A stretch of DNA of 9,797 nucleotides from Acidithiobacillus sp. (GTDB taxonomy: Bacteria > Pseudomonadota > Gammaproteobacteria > Acidithiobacillales > Acidithiobacillaceae), in the NCBI GenBank assembly GCA_027445725.1, contig DAIAVG010000037.1, positions 1 to 9,797 on the forward strand, in the 5' to 3' direction. The first letter of the stretch is position 1. Each line of letters begins with the position of its first letter. The notes under the pieces were generated by a model. The model searched no databases, was not told the origin of the DNA, and saw nothing but the letters and a program-made list of their open reading frames with translations. Below, piece after piece: positions 1 through 6,978 of this stretch. A program made the translations under genes and the position numbers.

Positions 1-1
1 C

Positions 2-124
2 AAAATCAAAGCGCTTTCTGCGGCCTATCCAGACTGGACATTTGTCATGCTAAAAAGTTGGAATGCCACACTGATTTGTGTGTCCGGATTGTGTCATACT
101 GGACAAAATGTCCAAGGGCAGTGA
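2..124 (+). CDS. 3' end of an upstream gene (partial, probable)
   Basis: The reading frame starting at base 2 is open to a TGA at 122-124, three bases before the ATG of the next gene. It reads as a plausible protein tail containing YPDWTFVML and ICVSG. Tight spacing to the next gene matches the coupled style of the rest of the window. The tail loosely recalls small exported proteins whose C-terminus has a 'WT-(x)n-G-x-x-C-hydrophobic-x-x-G' pattern, but this is recollection and not an assignment. Frame 1 is also open across this stretch (to 270), so the choice of frame is not certain. If the call is right, the exported-protein genes that follow are internal members of an operon whose promoter lies outside the window. 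Confidence 0.45.
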   Translation, partial: KIKALSAAYPDWTFVMLKSWNATLICVSGLCHTGQNVQGQ

Positions 125-127
125 TTG

Positions 128-1105
128 ATGATGCATTTGAGGCGACCATTTTGTCTGTTATTCATGGCGGTAGTATATTTACATGCCGAATTGGCCGTGG
201 CGACTACAGGCGATACCATCCAGGACGACATCGCCAGGGAGTTCAGTGGATCTCCGCGTTCGATCAATGATGGAGCATCGCCGCCGCCGCCGCCGGCCGG
301 CTGCAACACTACCCTGCAGCAGGAACAGGCGGCAGGGCAGATCCCCGCCGACGAGTCCTGCTATTGTCCGGTGGGGGCTACAACACCGACGTGCGTGGTC
401 AACACATCGAATTCATGTCAATCCGCATTGCCGGCAGAAGAATCCCGTCTGGGTTCCAACGCTCAATATTATGACTGCACTTGTCCGTCCGGGGCCTCTA
501 CGCCATCCTGCCCAAGCTATTACTCCCTATGCGAAGCCAATCTGCCGAATTACCAGACAAACTCCAATCAGTGCTCCTGCTCAAACCCAGACACGAATTC
601 TGTACCAGCCTGTGTAACTGACTATTCCATTTGCGAAAACAATGCGGCGCAGTACGAAAACAGCAATACCACCTGTAATTGTTCGCAGACTAGCATTCAG
701 CCTTATTGCTGCACATCGACGACGACGCAACAGTGTACGACGACGCAGCAATGCTCTACGACACAGCAGTGTACGACAACGCAGCAGTGTCAGTACGAAT
801 GTCATTCAACTGATCAATGCACTTACACTTGTCCTGATGCTGGAGGCACGGTTTATCCAAACTGCAATAACACGCAACTTGGCACATTTTTTTCCCCGCC
901 TTATACGTTTTCATGTCTTAGTACAGAGAACCCGTATTGCGCGTATTCTGGCTCAGCGACGATAGACCCTGCACCATTAGACGGTTGTACGCAGTCCTGC
1001 GGGAACGTGTGTACGCCTGTCACGACTTGCTCTCCTGTCACCACTTGCACGCCTGTACAAACCTGCCACCCCGTCACCACCCAATCCTGCGTCACGGAGC
1101 CCTGA
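128..1105 (+). CDS. Exported cysteine/threonine-rich repeat protein
   Basis: About 325 residues, family not recognised. The N-terminus is a clear Sec signal peptide: basic HLRRP, a hydrophobic stretch, then a probable signal peptidase I site after AVA near residue 26. The mature part has about 34 cysteines, an even number consistent with extensive disulfide bonding outside the cytoplasm. After a polyproline run (about 52-56), four degenerate modules of roughly 27-38 residues (about 59-195) repeat an EGF-like pattern, C-x-C-P-x-G-x-x-[ST]-P-x-C. Then come four TTTQQC hexapeptides and, at the C-terminus, four C-x-P-V-x-T hexapeptides. The ATG at 128 (or 131) is preferred over the TTG at 125, because AAGGG at 114-118 gives better spacing and both keep the same signal peptide. 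The stop overlaps the next start (TGATG), so the two exported proteins are translationally coupled and probably work together. A pilus-tip, adhesin or conjugation-surface role is possible but is inference. Confidence 0.85.
   Translation: MMHLRRPFCLLFMAVVYLHAELAVATTGDTIQDDIAREFSGSPRSINDGASPPPPPAGCNTTLQQEQAAGQIPADESCYCPVGATTPTCVVNTSNSCQSALPAEESRLGSNAQYYDCTCPSGASTPSCPSYYSLCEANLPNYQTNSNQCSCSNPDTNSVPACVTDYSICENNAAQYENSNTTCNCSQTSIQPYCCTSTTTQQCTTTQQCSTTQQCTTTQQCQYECHSTDQCTYTCPDAGGTVYPNCNNTQLGTFFSPPYTFSCLSTENPYCAYSGSATIDPAPLDGCTQSCGNVCTPVTTCSPVTTCTPVQTCHPVTTQSCVTEP
719..790 (+). repeat. 4 x 18-bp tandem repeat encoding TTTQQC
   Basis: Four consecutive 18-base units (719-736, 737-754, 755-772, 773-790) encode TTTQQC, TTTQQC, STTQQC and TTTQQC. 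Units differ at synonymous positions (caa/cag, tgt/tgc, acg/aca) and at one residue. The repeat is therefore not freshly duplicated, and the peptide pattern appears to be maintained. Confidence 0.95.
1010..1081 (+). repeat. 4 x 18-bp tandem repeat encoding C-x-P-V-x-T
   Basis: Four consecutive 18-base units (1010-1027, 1028-1045, 1046-1063, 1064-1081) encode CTPVTT, CSPVTT, CTPVQT and CHPVTT, followed by QSC. It has the same period and copy number as the 719-790 block but a different sequence, with one Cys every six residues in both. Confidence 0.95.
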
Positions 1106-2382
1106 TGAAACTCCGCGCCGCCATTCTCCTCGCTCTCTTCGCCGGCCTGCCGGCTGCAAGCCTGTCCACCACGGCTCAAGCCGCCTCCGTGTATGGCATC
1201 GCCCAGGACGACCTCAACATGAACACCCTGGGGACGCCGTACATCCATTCTCGGCATACGGGCCTGATGCCCTATTGGGGCCCGTGCTATCGCTGCTCGA
1301 CGCAGATGGTATCGGAGCCAGCCTGTACCGTAGGGACGCCCGCCGTAACCCTGGCTTCCTGGACCAATAGCGGGAACAGCTCTTGCGGAGGATATGAAAG
1401 CGATTCGTTTACGGCCTCTACCCAGTGTTCAACCAGCGGTGTCGTGCAACTGGTCATCACGAATTCCAGCTACAATCCGGCGGATACCACGGGAAAAGTC
1501 AATTACGGAGTAACCATTCCGTTGTCTATTCCCAATGGTGGCAATTACGGGTCAGCCGTGAACATGAATGACGTGTTTGGCAGCAACAGTTGCTCAGAAA
1601 ACTTTGACTGGTATCCCATCTATGCGGTGACCGGGGAAGACGTCAACGGCACATTCAATGGCACCGTGACTTTCGGAAATTATCTTTCACCATCGCAATA
1701 TGCGCAAAGCCCGTCTTTCCCAGTGGTATTCCAGAACTATAAGCTGGTAGCGGTGCGGACCTGTCAGCAATATGCGCCGACCTCCAGCGAATGCCAGACA
1801 CCGCCACCACCAACCCAAACCAACCTTCCGGTTTATCAGTGGGCTTGCGATATCGCCGAGAGCGGATGGCAACCTGGCGGAATCTGCTCCAACAGCCTGA
1901 TCTCCGGGAATGGCGCTGAATGGATCTTTGGAGCCAATGATGGGCTCAGCGGCACGGCGCAATCCGGATATTCGGTCATGGAGGCGCAATACGACAACCC
2001 GACGAATCTGGGTATGCCGGCGACACTCACCTTTGCTGCCGACAATTTCGGTTGGGTGTGGATCAATGGGCAGCAGGTTGGATATACGGGGACTTATACC
2101 ACGCTGGATACGGTCTCTATCACGTTGCCGCCGGGGACGGACACCATCGACTTCATGGTGATGAATGATCCGAACGCGCCTGTTAGCGATCCCAGCGAGT
2201 TCCAGGATCCGGCAGCCGGCATCCTGGCTATCTCCAACAGTTCTGGCCAGGCGCTGATCGGAACGAACGATACCAACTGGTACCTCGTGGACAATCCGCC
2301 GTCTGCCCCAAATCCATCGCCGTCCTCGTTGTTGGCCGGCACTGGATATACCCCGCAAAACTGCGCTGCAGGTGGATGCTGA
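1105..2382 (+). CDS. Exported protein with C-terminal lectin-like beta-sandwich appearance
   Basis: About 425 residues, family not recognised. The ATG at 1105 overlaps the stop of the preceding gene and starts a textbook signal peptide with cleavage predicted after AQA (residues 24-26). The in-frame extension upstream of 1105 lies inside the preceding gene and is not needed. A CYRC motif sits at 61-64, with further scattered cysteines and a final Cys at the C-terminus. A PPPP linker near residue 232 separates two halves. The second half resembles carbohydrate-binding or phage-tail-type jelly rolls: ADNFGWVWINGQQVG (about 312-326), then a conserved-looking VSITLPPGTDTIDFMV strand pair, then GILAISNSSGQALIGTNDTNW from about 372. 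This suggests a surface ligand-binding module, by shape of sequence only. Just after the signal peptide, IAQDDLNMNTLGTP (32-45) resembles TIQDDIAREFSGSP in the upstream partner. No transmembrane anchor is visible, so the protein is secreted or assembled on the surface. Confidence 0.85.
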   Translation: MKLRAAILLALFAGLPAASLSTTAQAASVYGIAQDDLNMNTLGTPYIHSRHTGLMPYWGPCYRCSTQMVSEPACTVGTPAVTLASWTNSGNSSCGGYESDSFTASTQCSTSGVVQLVITNSSYNPADTTGKVNYGVTIPLSIPNGGNYGSAVNMNDVFGSNSCSENFDWYPIYAVTGEDVNGTFNGTVTFGNYLSPSQYAQSPSFPVVFQNYKLVAVRTCQQYAPTSSECQTPPPPTQTNLPVYQWACDIAESGWQPGGICSNSLISGNGAEWIFGANDGLSGTAQSGYSVMEAQYDNPTNLGMPATLTFAADNFGWVWINGQQVGYTGTYTTLDTVSITLPPGTDTIDFMVMNDPNAPVSDPSEFQDPAAGILAISNSSGQALIGTNDTNWYLVDNPPSAPNPSPSSLLAGTGYTPQNCAAGGC

Positions 2383-2397
2383 TCGGTAGCCGGGCAG

Positions 2398-2438
2398 GCG
2401 GCATCTCCTGCCGCGCAAGTGGCGGCAAAGCCTTTTTT
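2398..2438 (+). terminator. Hairpin plus T-run, candidate terminator with alternative pairing
   Basis: TGCCGC (2409-2414) pairs with GCGGCA (2422-2427) across a 7-base loop. A run of six T follows at 2433-2438 after a five-base gap. The same TGCCGC can instead pair with an upstream GCGGCA (2398-2403) across a 5-base loop. The two stems are mutually exclusive. This may end the transcript of the two exported-protein genes. The gap before the T-run makes it a weaker terminator than the one after htpX. Confidence 0.5.
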
Positions 2439-2455
2439 CTGAGAGTCTTTTGTTC

Positions 2456-2469
2456 TATAGTATATTAAA
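2456..2469 (+). promoter_or_regulatory. Recurring AT-rich intergenic element, copy 1
   Basis: TATAGTATATTAAA lies 23 bases before the GTG start of the Trp-rich membrane protein gene, inside the 110-base gap 2383-2492. An identical 14-mer is present in inverted orientation at 5302-5315, and a 13-base match lies at 9704-9716. The element is an imperfect palindrome: five of seven half-site positions match. It contains -10-like hexamers (TATAGT, TATATT) but no good -35 at standard spacing upstream. An operator, or a promoter for a non-standard sigma factor, are both possible. Confidence 0.6.
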
Positions 2470-2492
2470 CCGATACTGCTCAAGGAAGCGAT

Positions 2493-3038
2493 GTGCGCCC
2501 TATCTATTTCGAAAACGCCTGGGTCAGTATGATGATCTTCTGGCGCTATGTCTGGCGCCTGTGGTTTTTCATGGCGGCGACTGGTACAGGCCTATCTTTC
2601 GGGTTCTACGCCGCAATCCACGGAAGGAATCTGGGCCAGGCCGGAGATCTCCACATGCTGTATTGGGAAACCCTGATGTGGATGCTGTCCGTGCTGGTGT
2701 TTTCCATCCTGATCTGGCGCTCGCCGGCCCTGTACAAACCGATCCATGCGAAACGCGCAACGGTTACGATGTGGCTGGAACGGAAAGGCCAAGTAGTCCA
2801 ATCATCATGGCGGCGCATGTGGATTTGCTGGTGGGCGTTCAATTGGCGGTATGCCGTCGTCAGTTTCCCCTTGTTCTGGATCGTCGCTGCATTCTCGAAA
2901 GGCCAGTCGCTGGGGTTGCCGCTGGACGCCGTGATCAGCCTTTGGTCTGGGTGGCTGGCGATGTGGTGGTGGCTTTTCCATCCTCTGGGAAAATCCCATT
3001 TCATGTTGCAGCAATCCACTCTGCCGGCCGGCAAATAA
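2493..3038 (+). CDS. Tryptophan-rich integral membrane protein, unknown function
   Basis: 181 residues, not recognised. The GTG at 2493 is chosen because AAGGA (2482-2486) precedes it at good spacing. A start at the internal MM (residues 13-14) would trim the N-terminus. Four hydrophobic segments are likely: about 20-41, 56-75, 110-133 and 145-162. A basic cytoplasmic-type loop (YKPIHAKRA to WLERKG to WRR) lies between the second and third. Nineteen of 181 residues are Trp, including a WWW at 158-160 and a WW at 113-114, which is far above normal composition. It starts a block with the methyltransferase (4-base gap) and the large membrane protein, so it may belong to the same glycan or surface process. 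It could equally belong with the exported proteins upstream. No catalytic motif is visible. Confidence 0.85.
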   Translation: MRPIYFENAWVSMMIFWRYVWRLWFFMAATGTGLSFGFYAAIHGRNLGQAGDLHMLYWETLMWMLSVLVFSILIWRSPALYKPIHAKRATVTMWLERKGQVVQSSWRRMWICWWAFNWRYAVVSFPLFWIVAAFSKGQSLGLPLDAVISLWSGWLAMWWWLFHPLGKSHFMLQQSTLPAGK

Positions 3039-3042
3039 TCTG

Positions 3043-3699
3043 ATGGCTGAATATTACCTGGATGCACTGACCTCTGCCCGGAACTATCAGGCCAGCATTC
3101 TGAGCCTTCTCCGGCGCGCGGTGGCGTCATCGGATGTTTTGGACTTTGGAGCCGGGCATGGAGATTACGCACTGCAGATGCGCAATCTGGGCTTCCATGT
3201 GGACGTTTTCGAGCCAGACCCTGAAAGCCAGAAGGTTCTGGACGCTCGGTGCCTGCATCGGGTGGATGATCCCGGGAAAAGCCGATACGGCGCCATATAC
3301 AGTCTCAATGTTTTCGAACACATACCAGATGACAAGGCCGCCCTGAGCCGCTGTTTCGAAGCGTTGAAACCAGGCGGTCACCTTTTTGTGTATGTCCCGG
3401 CGCACGAGGAGATCTGGACCGCCCTGGATAATGCCGTTGGCCACCAGAGGCGCTACACACAAGACACGTTGCGCCGTCTGCTGACAGATGGGGGGTTTCG
3501 GGTGGTCAGCAGCGGGGAGCATGATCATGCCGGATATTGGGTGAGCCGGTGGCTCGCCCGCAACCGGGAAAAGCCTGTCCCGGTTACATCAGTACGTGTT
3601 TGGGTCTTCGACCGCATGGTGTTTCCATTTGGGGCATTGATTCGTTGGTTTTACCCGCGCTCGTATGGCAAAAATGTCTGGATTATTGGAGAAAAGTAG
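3043..3699 (+). CDS. Class I SAM-dependent methyltransferase
   Basis: 218 residues, a usual size for a single-domain Rossmann-fold methyltransferase. SAM-binding motif I is VLDFGAGHGD (32-41), the acidic residue at the end of strand 2 is E57, and the post-II region is YSLNVFEHIPDD (86-97). LKPGGHLFVYVPAH (108-121) matches the strand 5 segment, and HQRRY with DTLRRLL follows, as in 'methyltransferase domain' proteins of glycan clusters. The acceptor cannot be read from sequence. Given the neighbours, a sugar or lipid-linked glycan is more likely than DNA or rRNA, but this is inference. The ATG at 3043 follows the upstream stop by four bases with no clear Shine-Dalgarno, so translation is probably coupled. 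Its stop directly abuts the next ATG. Confidence 0.9.
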   Translation: MAEYYLDALTSARNYQASILSLLRRAVASSDVLDFGAGHGDYALQMRNLGFHVDVFEPDPESQKVLDARCLHRVDDPGKSRYGAIYSLNVFEHIPDDKAALSRCFEALKPGGHLFVYVPAHEEIWTALDNAVGHQRRYTQDTLRRLLTDGGFRVVSSGEHDHAGYWVSRWLARNREKPVPVTSVRVWVFDRMVFPFGALIRWFYPRSYGKNVWIIGEK

Positions 3700-5256
3700 A
3701 TGCTTGATCGATTGAGGAATCGCTGGAAAGAGATCCCCGGTGCGCGGGAACAGGTTGAGACCATACTTCTCATGGGCCTTCTATGGCAGGTCCCGGCGCT
3801 GGCCGTCGCCTGGTTGCGTTTGAACCCCCAGAATCTGATGCAACGGATCGGAGCACGTCTGCAGGAAGAGGTTCGCAAGGATCGCTGGTGGTGGATGCTT
3901 TTCCCGGCGGTGATGATCGTCCTGGGTTTTCTGCGCGTGCATCCAGCGCCGGAGGATGACCTGCTGAAGCATCTGGTGGCCAGCCTCTATCACTATAACT
4001 ACCATGCCCTGTACTTTGCCTCCCCCTACTTGATGCACGGAGATCCCTACATCGGCATGGATTGGCTGTCCGGCTGGTTTTACGCACACCTGTCGCCACG
4101 CTGGGCCTATGTGCCATTCCAGGCTGCCCTGATAATCGGCTTCTTCGCGGTTCAGATGCGGGTCTATCCCCGGATATTGAAAGACGCGCCCATGCGTTAT
4201 GCCTGGTCGGCTCTGTTGATTCTGCTGGTGTGGGCCCAACCCGAGTTTATGGGCAAGGTGCTCTCCGCCAGGCCAGAAACCGATTGCGCCCTGTGGGCCT
4301 TCGCCGCCGTCGCGGTCGAATCGAATTTGGAGCTTGCGCTCTGGGTCCTCGTGGGCCTTGCGTTTATTCCGACGTACTGGTTGACCATCGTTTACTTCCC
4401 AGCCGTACTTATTCTGCGTCGCCCCTGGAAAACCCGGCTGGCGATCTTCGCTGGCCTATCCGCCGCCTTCGCCTTGTTTTGGGGGTTCTACACAGACGGG
4501 GCATGGATTAATTGGTTGCTCGGTCTGAAGGCGGATATCGCGCGCCGACAGTTTGTGGTTGCCGAATCCCAGCCCATGCTGCAGGATATTTTTTCGTTCG
4601 CCGGCGTGTTGTGGCTGGTGCTCGCGATATGGGCCTTGCTGGTTCGCAAGGGGCAGTCGGCCAAGGGCTCCGGCCTGATAGTCCCCGCAGGGCTTGGCTG
4701 GCTTATCGCATGGTTTCTGATCCCCAATATGGTGCGGTATCTCGACATACTGATGCCGTTATTCTCGTTAGGGGTGGCAGTATGGATTCGGGATGCCCTG
4801 GCCCAGACTTCGGAGGAAAGTCGGAACATCCGCGACACCTGGATCGCAAGCGTGGTGCTCTTGGGCAGTCTCTTTTGGGGCGGTATGCTGATCAGCCCAT
4901 CCTCTTTTGAAATGATGCCGGTTCACATTCCCGGGTATCACCCTGGACAAAAAGTTCTGACGCCATTCGGCAAGTTCACCTACGACGTGCCTTACGAAAA
5001 CCCTGGAATTCGCGTGACGCCTTCCATGGAGGCCGGCGCCACACTCATACCCGTGCAAGATGCGTCGAAGGAGCTTGCCGCCCATGGGCTGGTTTCTTGT
5101 TCAATGCTAAACCGGTATGGAATTCGCTATGTAGTGGGTCAGTTGAGCGGCAAGCCGCCAGCGTGCCTCCAACTGCTGTCCATACACCCCGGGGTTCAGG
5201 TATGGGAAAATCGTGGTGGGCCGGACGAGGCTGGGCATCGCGTGTCTGATCGCTGA
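3700..5256 (+). CDS. Polytopic membrane protein, putative GT-C glycosyltransferase
   Basis: 518 residues with about ten hydrophobic segments up to roughly residue 400, then a soluble tail of about 120 residues with predicted extracytoplasmic location. GT-C enzymes take a polyprenyl-phosphate sugar and transfer it on the outer face of the inner membrane. They typically carry an acidic pair in the first external loop, and here PEDDLLKH at 84-91 (E85, D86, D87) follows a hydrophobic segment. This, the length and the many-helix plan support GT-C. No subfamily signature such as ArnT or PMT is recognised, and an O-antigen or other membrane glycan enzyme is an alternative. GGAGAA (3688-3693) is the ribosome binding site. 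The start immediately follows the methyltransferase stop, implying one transcript with it. The next two genes provide a sugar nucleotide and a probable lipid-linked sugar synthase, which fits the role. Confidence 0.75.
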   Translation: MLDRLRNRWKEIPGAREQVETILLMGLLWQVPALAVAWLRLNPQNLMQRIGARLQEEVRKDRWWWMLFPAVMIVLGFLRVHPAPEDDLLKHLVASLYHYNYHALYFASPYLMHGDPYIGMDWLSGWFYAHLSPRWAYVPFQAALIIGFFAVQMRVYPRILKDAPMRYAWSALLILLVWAQPEFMGKVLSARPETDCALWAFAAVAVESNLELALWVLVGLAFIPTYWLTIVYFPAVLILRRPWKTRLAIFAGLSAAFALFWGFYTDGAWINWLLGLKADIARRQFVVAESQPMLQDIFSFAGVLWLVLAIWALLVRKGQSAKGSGLIVPAGLGWLIAWFLIPNMVRYLDILMPLFSLGVAVWIRDALAQTSEESRNIRDTWIASVVLLGSLFWGGMLISPSSFEMMPVHIPGYHPGQKVLTPFGKFTYDVPYENPGIRVTPSMEAGATLIPVQDASKELAAHGLVSCSMLNRYGIRYVVGQLSGKPPACLQLLSIHPGVQVWENRGGPDEAGHRVSDR

Positions 5257-5342
5257 TCGGTTGCGTGGTTTTGCCCAGCTAGTGGGTGCCAAGAGAAAAT
5301 ATTTAATATACTATATGACAATGGTAACCATGGAGGTGGCTG
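5257..5342 (+). promoter_or_regulatory. 86-base gap with candidate control signals for the sugar genes
   Basis: Contains TATACT (5307-5312), a good -10 on the plus strand but without a convincing -35 at 16-18 bases. It also contains the inverted copy of the recurring AT-rich element, and an 11-base palindrome ATGGTAACCAT (5321-5331) just upstream of the ribosome binding site GGAGG (5332-5336). The palindrome is well placed to be an operator, but its short arms could be chance. Confidence 0.35.
5302..5315 (-). promoter_or_regulatory. Recurring AT-rich intergenic element, copy 2 (inverted)
   Basis: The minus strand reads TATAGTATATTAAA, identical over 14 bases to 2456-2469. Upstream on its own strand, both copies also share TTGT six bases before the element (TTGTTC and TTGTCA). 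The two copies face each other around the block 2493-5256. If it acts as a promoter in this orientation, the transcript would be antisense to the putative GT-C gene. If it is an operator, orientation may not matter. Confidence 0.6.
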
Positions 5343-6278
5343 GTGGAGAAAATCTTGGTGACAGGCGGGGCGGGGTTTCTGGGGTCGCATCTTTGTGAGG
5401 CGCTGCTCAGGGATGGGAACGACGTTTTGTGTGTGGACAATCTCTTTACCGGCGCCAAAAGCAATATCGAGCACCTGCTGAAGCACCCAAAATTCGAGTT
5501 TATGCGCCACGACGTGACGTTCCCACTCTATGTGGAAGTGGATCGGATATACAACCTGGCTTGCCCGGCATCCCCAATCCACTATCAGCACGACCCCGTG
5601 CAGACGACGAAGACGAGCGTGCATGGCGCTATCAATATGCTGGGCCTTGCCAAGCGCACCGGGGCGAGATTCCTCCAGGCGTCAACAAGCGAGGTGTACG
5701 GTGACCCGGAAGAACATCCGCAGCCTGAAAGCTATTGGGGGAGTGTCAATCCAATCGGCACACGGTCGTGTTACGACGAGGGAAAGCGCTGTGCGGAAAC
5801 CCTGTGTTTCGATTACCACCGCCAACACAAGATGCAAATCAAGGTGGTCCGCATCTTTAATACTTATGGGCCGAAAATGCACCCACAAGATGGCCGGGTG
5901 GTCAGCAACTTCATCATGCAGGCGCTTCGTAATGATCCCATCACCATATATGGAGACGGCTCCCAGACGCGTAGTTTTTGTTATGTGGATGACATGATCG
6001 ATGGTTTTATCAAAATGATGGATAGCCCTGCGGAGTTTGTTGGGCCGGTCAATCTTGGAAATCCAGTCGAGTTCACCATCCTGGAATTGGCGGAAAAGGT
6101 TTTGTCGCTGACCAACAGCAAATCCACCCTTTGTTTTGCGCCATTGCCTTCGGACGACCCTCGCCAGCGCCGGCCCAATATATCGCTTGCCCAGGAAGCA
6201 TTGAGATGGTCTCCAACGATTGATCTGGAGCATGGACTCAAGAGAACCATCGACTATTTCAAGGGACTCGTGTCGTGA
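5343..6278 (+). CDS. uxs: UDP-glucuronate decarboxylase (UDP-xylose synthase)
   Basis: 311 residues, the normal size of a bacterial UXS. It converts UDP-glucuronate to UDP-xylose and CO2 using bound NAD in the cytoplasm. It is an extended short-chain dehydrogenase. The NAD-binding GGAGFLG is at 8-14. [20 protein letters not shown] runs from 114, with E117 in the UXS-typical STSE. The catalytic YDEGK has Y144 and K148, within [32 protein letters not shown] (204-217) and [10 protein letters not shown] (271-280) are also characteristic. The GTG start has a GGAGG at 5332-5336; the ATG at 5330 is out of frame. The stop overlaps the next gene's start (GTGA), so it is coupled to the glycosyltransferase. 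The YDEGKR signature favours UXS over ArnA-type UDP-4-keto-pentose enzymes. Confidence 0.95.
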   Translation: MEKILVTGGAGFLGSHLCEALLRDGNDVLCVDNLFTGAKSNIEHLLKHPKFEFMRHDVTFPLYVEVDRIYNLACPASPIHYQHDPVQTTKTSVHGAINMLGLAKRTGARFLQASTSEVYGDPEEHPQPESYWGSVNPIGTRSCYDEGKRCAETLCFDYHRQHKMQIKVVRIFNTYGPKMHPQDGRVVSNFIMQALRNDPITIYGDGSQTRSFCYVDDMIDGFIKMMDSPAEFVGPVNLGNPVEFTILELAEKVLSLTNSKSTLCFAPLPSDDPRQRRPNISLAQEALRWSPTIDLEHGLKRTIDYFKGLVS

Positions 6279-6958
6279 AACTCTCCGTGATAATTCCTTG
6301 CTACAACGAACGGCAAAGCATAAAGAAAATAGTGGATGCGGTGATTGCATCCAGTTACCCGGACAAGGAAATCATCGTTGTGGATGATTGCTCGAACGAC
6401 GGGACACAAGAAATCCTCAGAGAGGAAATCGCTGCCCGGGTAGATAAGGTCATTTATCACTCCGTCAACCAAGGCAAGGGAGCGGCGCTCAGAACAGGCA
6501 TTCAGGCAGCTAGTGGGGAAGTGGTCATCATACAGGATGCGGATCTGGAATATGATCCCGAAGAATATGCGCTTCTGGTCAAGCCCATACAGGATGATCA
6601 GGCGGATGTGGTATATGGATCACGATTCATAGGTGGAAGGCCGCACAGGATTCTCTTTTTTTGGCATCGCGTAGGAAACAGGGTGCTGACATCCCTGTCC
6701 AATATGTTCTCCAATCTGGATCTGACGGATATGGAGACCTGCTACAAATGTTTTAGGACGGAAGTGATCAAAAACATCGAGATACATGAAAACCGTTTTG
6801 GCTTCGAACCGGAAATCACGGCAAAGGTGGCCAAGACCAAATGCCGTATAGTGGAAGTGGGCATTTCTTATTATGGAAGAACCTATGCGGAAGGGAAAAA
6901 GATCGGATGGAAAGATGGATTTAGGGCTTTGTACTGCATTGTGAAGTACAATTTTTGA
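6275..6958 (+). CDS. DPM1-like family 2 glycosyltransferase
   Basis: 227 residues, a GT-A fold enzyme of the dolichol/polyprenyl-phosphate sugar synthase type. Visible features are SVIIPCYNE (4-12), [10 protein letters not shown] (35-44), [11 protein letters not shown] (65-75), the metal-binding DAD at 88-90, VVYGSRF (112-118), [10 protein letters not shown] (151-160) and FGFEPE (175-180). These match enzymes that load a nucleotide sugar onto polyprenyl phosphate at the cytoplasmic face. There are no transmembrane helices at the C-terminus, unlike the ArnC/GtrB type, so membrane association would need a partner. The GTG start overlaps the uxs stop by four bases. The obvious inference is that UDP-xylose, or a sugar derived from it, is a donor, but motif reading cannot fix sugar specificity. 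Confidence 0.9.
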   Translation: MKLSVIIPCYNERQSIKKIVDAVIASSYPDKEIIVVDDCSNDGTQEILREEIAARVDKVIYHSVNQGKGAALRTGIQAASGEVVIIQDADLEYDPEEYALLVKPIQDDQADVVYGSRFIGGRPHRILFFWHRVGNRVLTSLSNMFSNLDLTDMETCYKCFRTEVIKNIEIHENRFGFEPEITAKVAKTKCRIVEVGISYYGRTYAEGKKIGWKDGFRALYCIVKYNF

Positions 6959-6978
6959 GGAGAAGTCCAAGAAGGTTG

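Noticed and set aside
37..113. Two GGACA-type inverted repeats (37-46 and 101-113) sharing ACTGGACA, as an operator pair
   Set aside because: The stretch is probably the coding end of an upstream gene, the arms are only four or five bases, and no promoter is visible between them and the next start.
171..182. TAGTATATT, a partial match to the recurring AT-rich element
   Set aside because: It lies inside the signal-peptide coding region and diverges after nine bases, so it is likely chance.
719..1081. Regular 18-bp repeats that might suggest a CRISPR-like array
   Set aside because: The units are contiguous without spacers, in frame, and encode hexapeptides in a protein.
1687..2418. 243-codon minus-strand open frame
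   Set aside because: Antisense shadow of the exported protein gene, Arg-rich and without any recognisable motif. The plus-strand gene has a signal peptide and a coupled start.
2379..5261. GCTGATCGGT at two gene ends (2379-2388 and 5252-5261)
   Set aside because: A ten-base match that spans stop codons and does not extend; it has no consistent spacing to the AT-rich element and may be chance.
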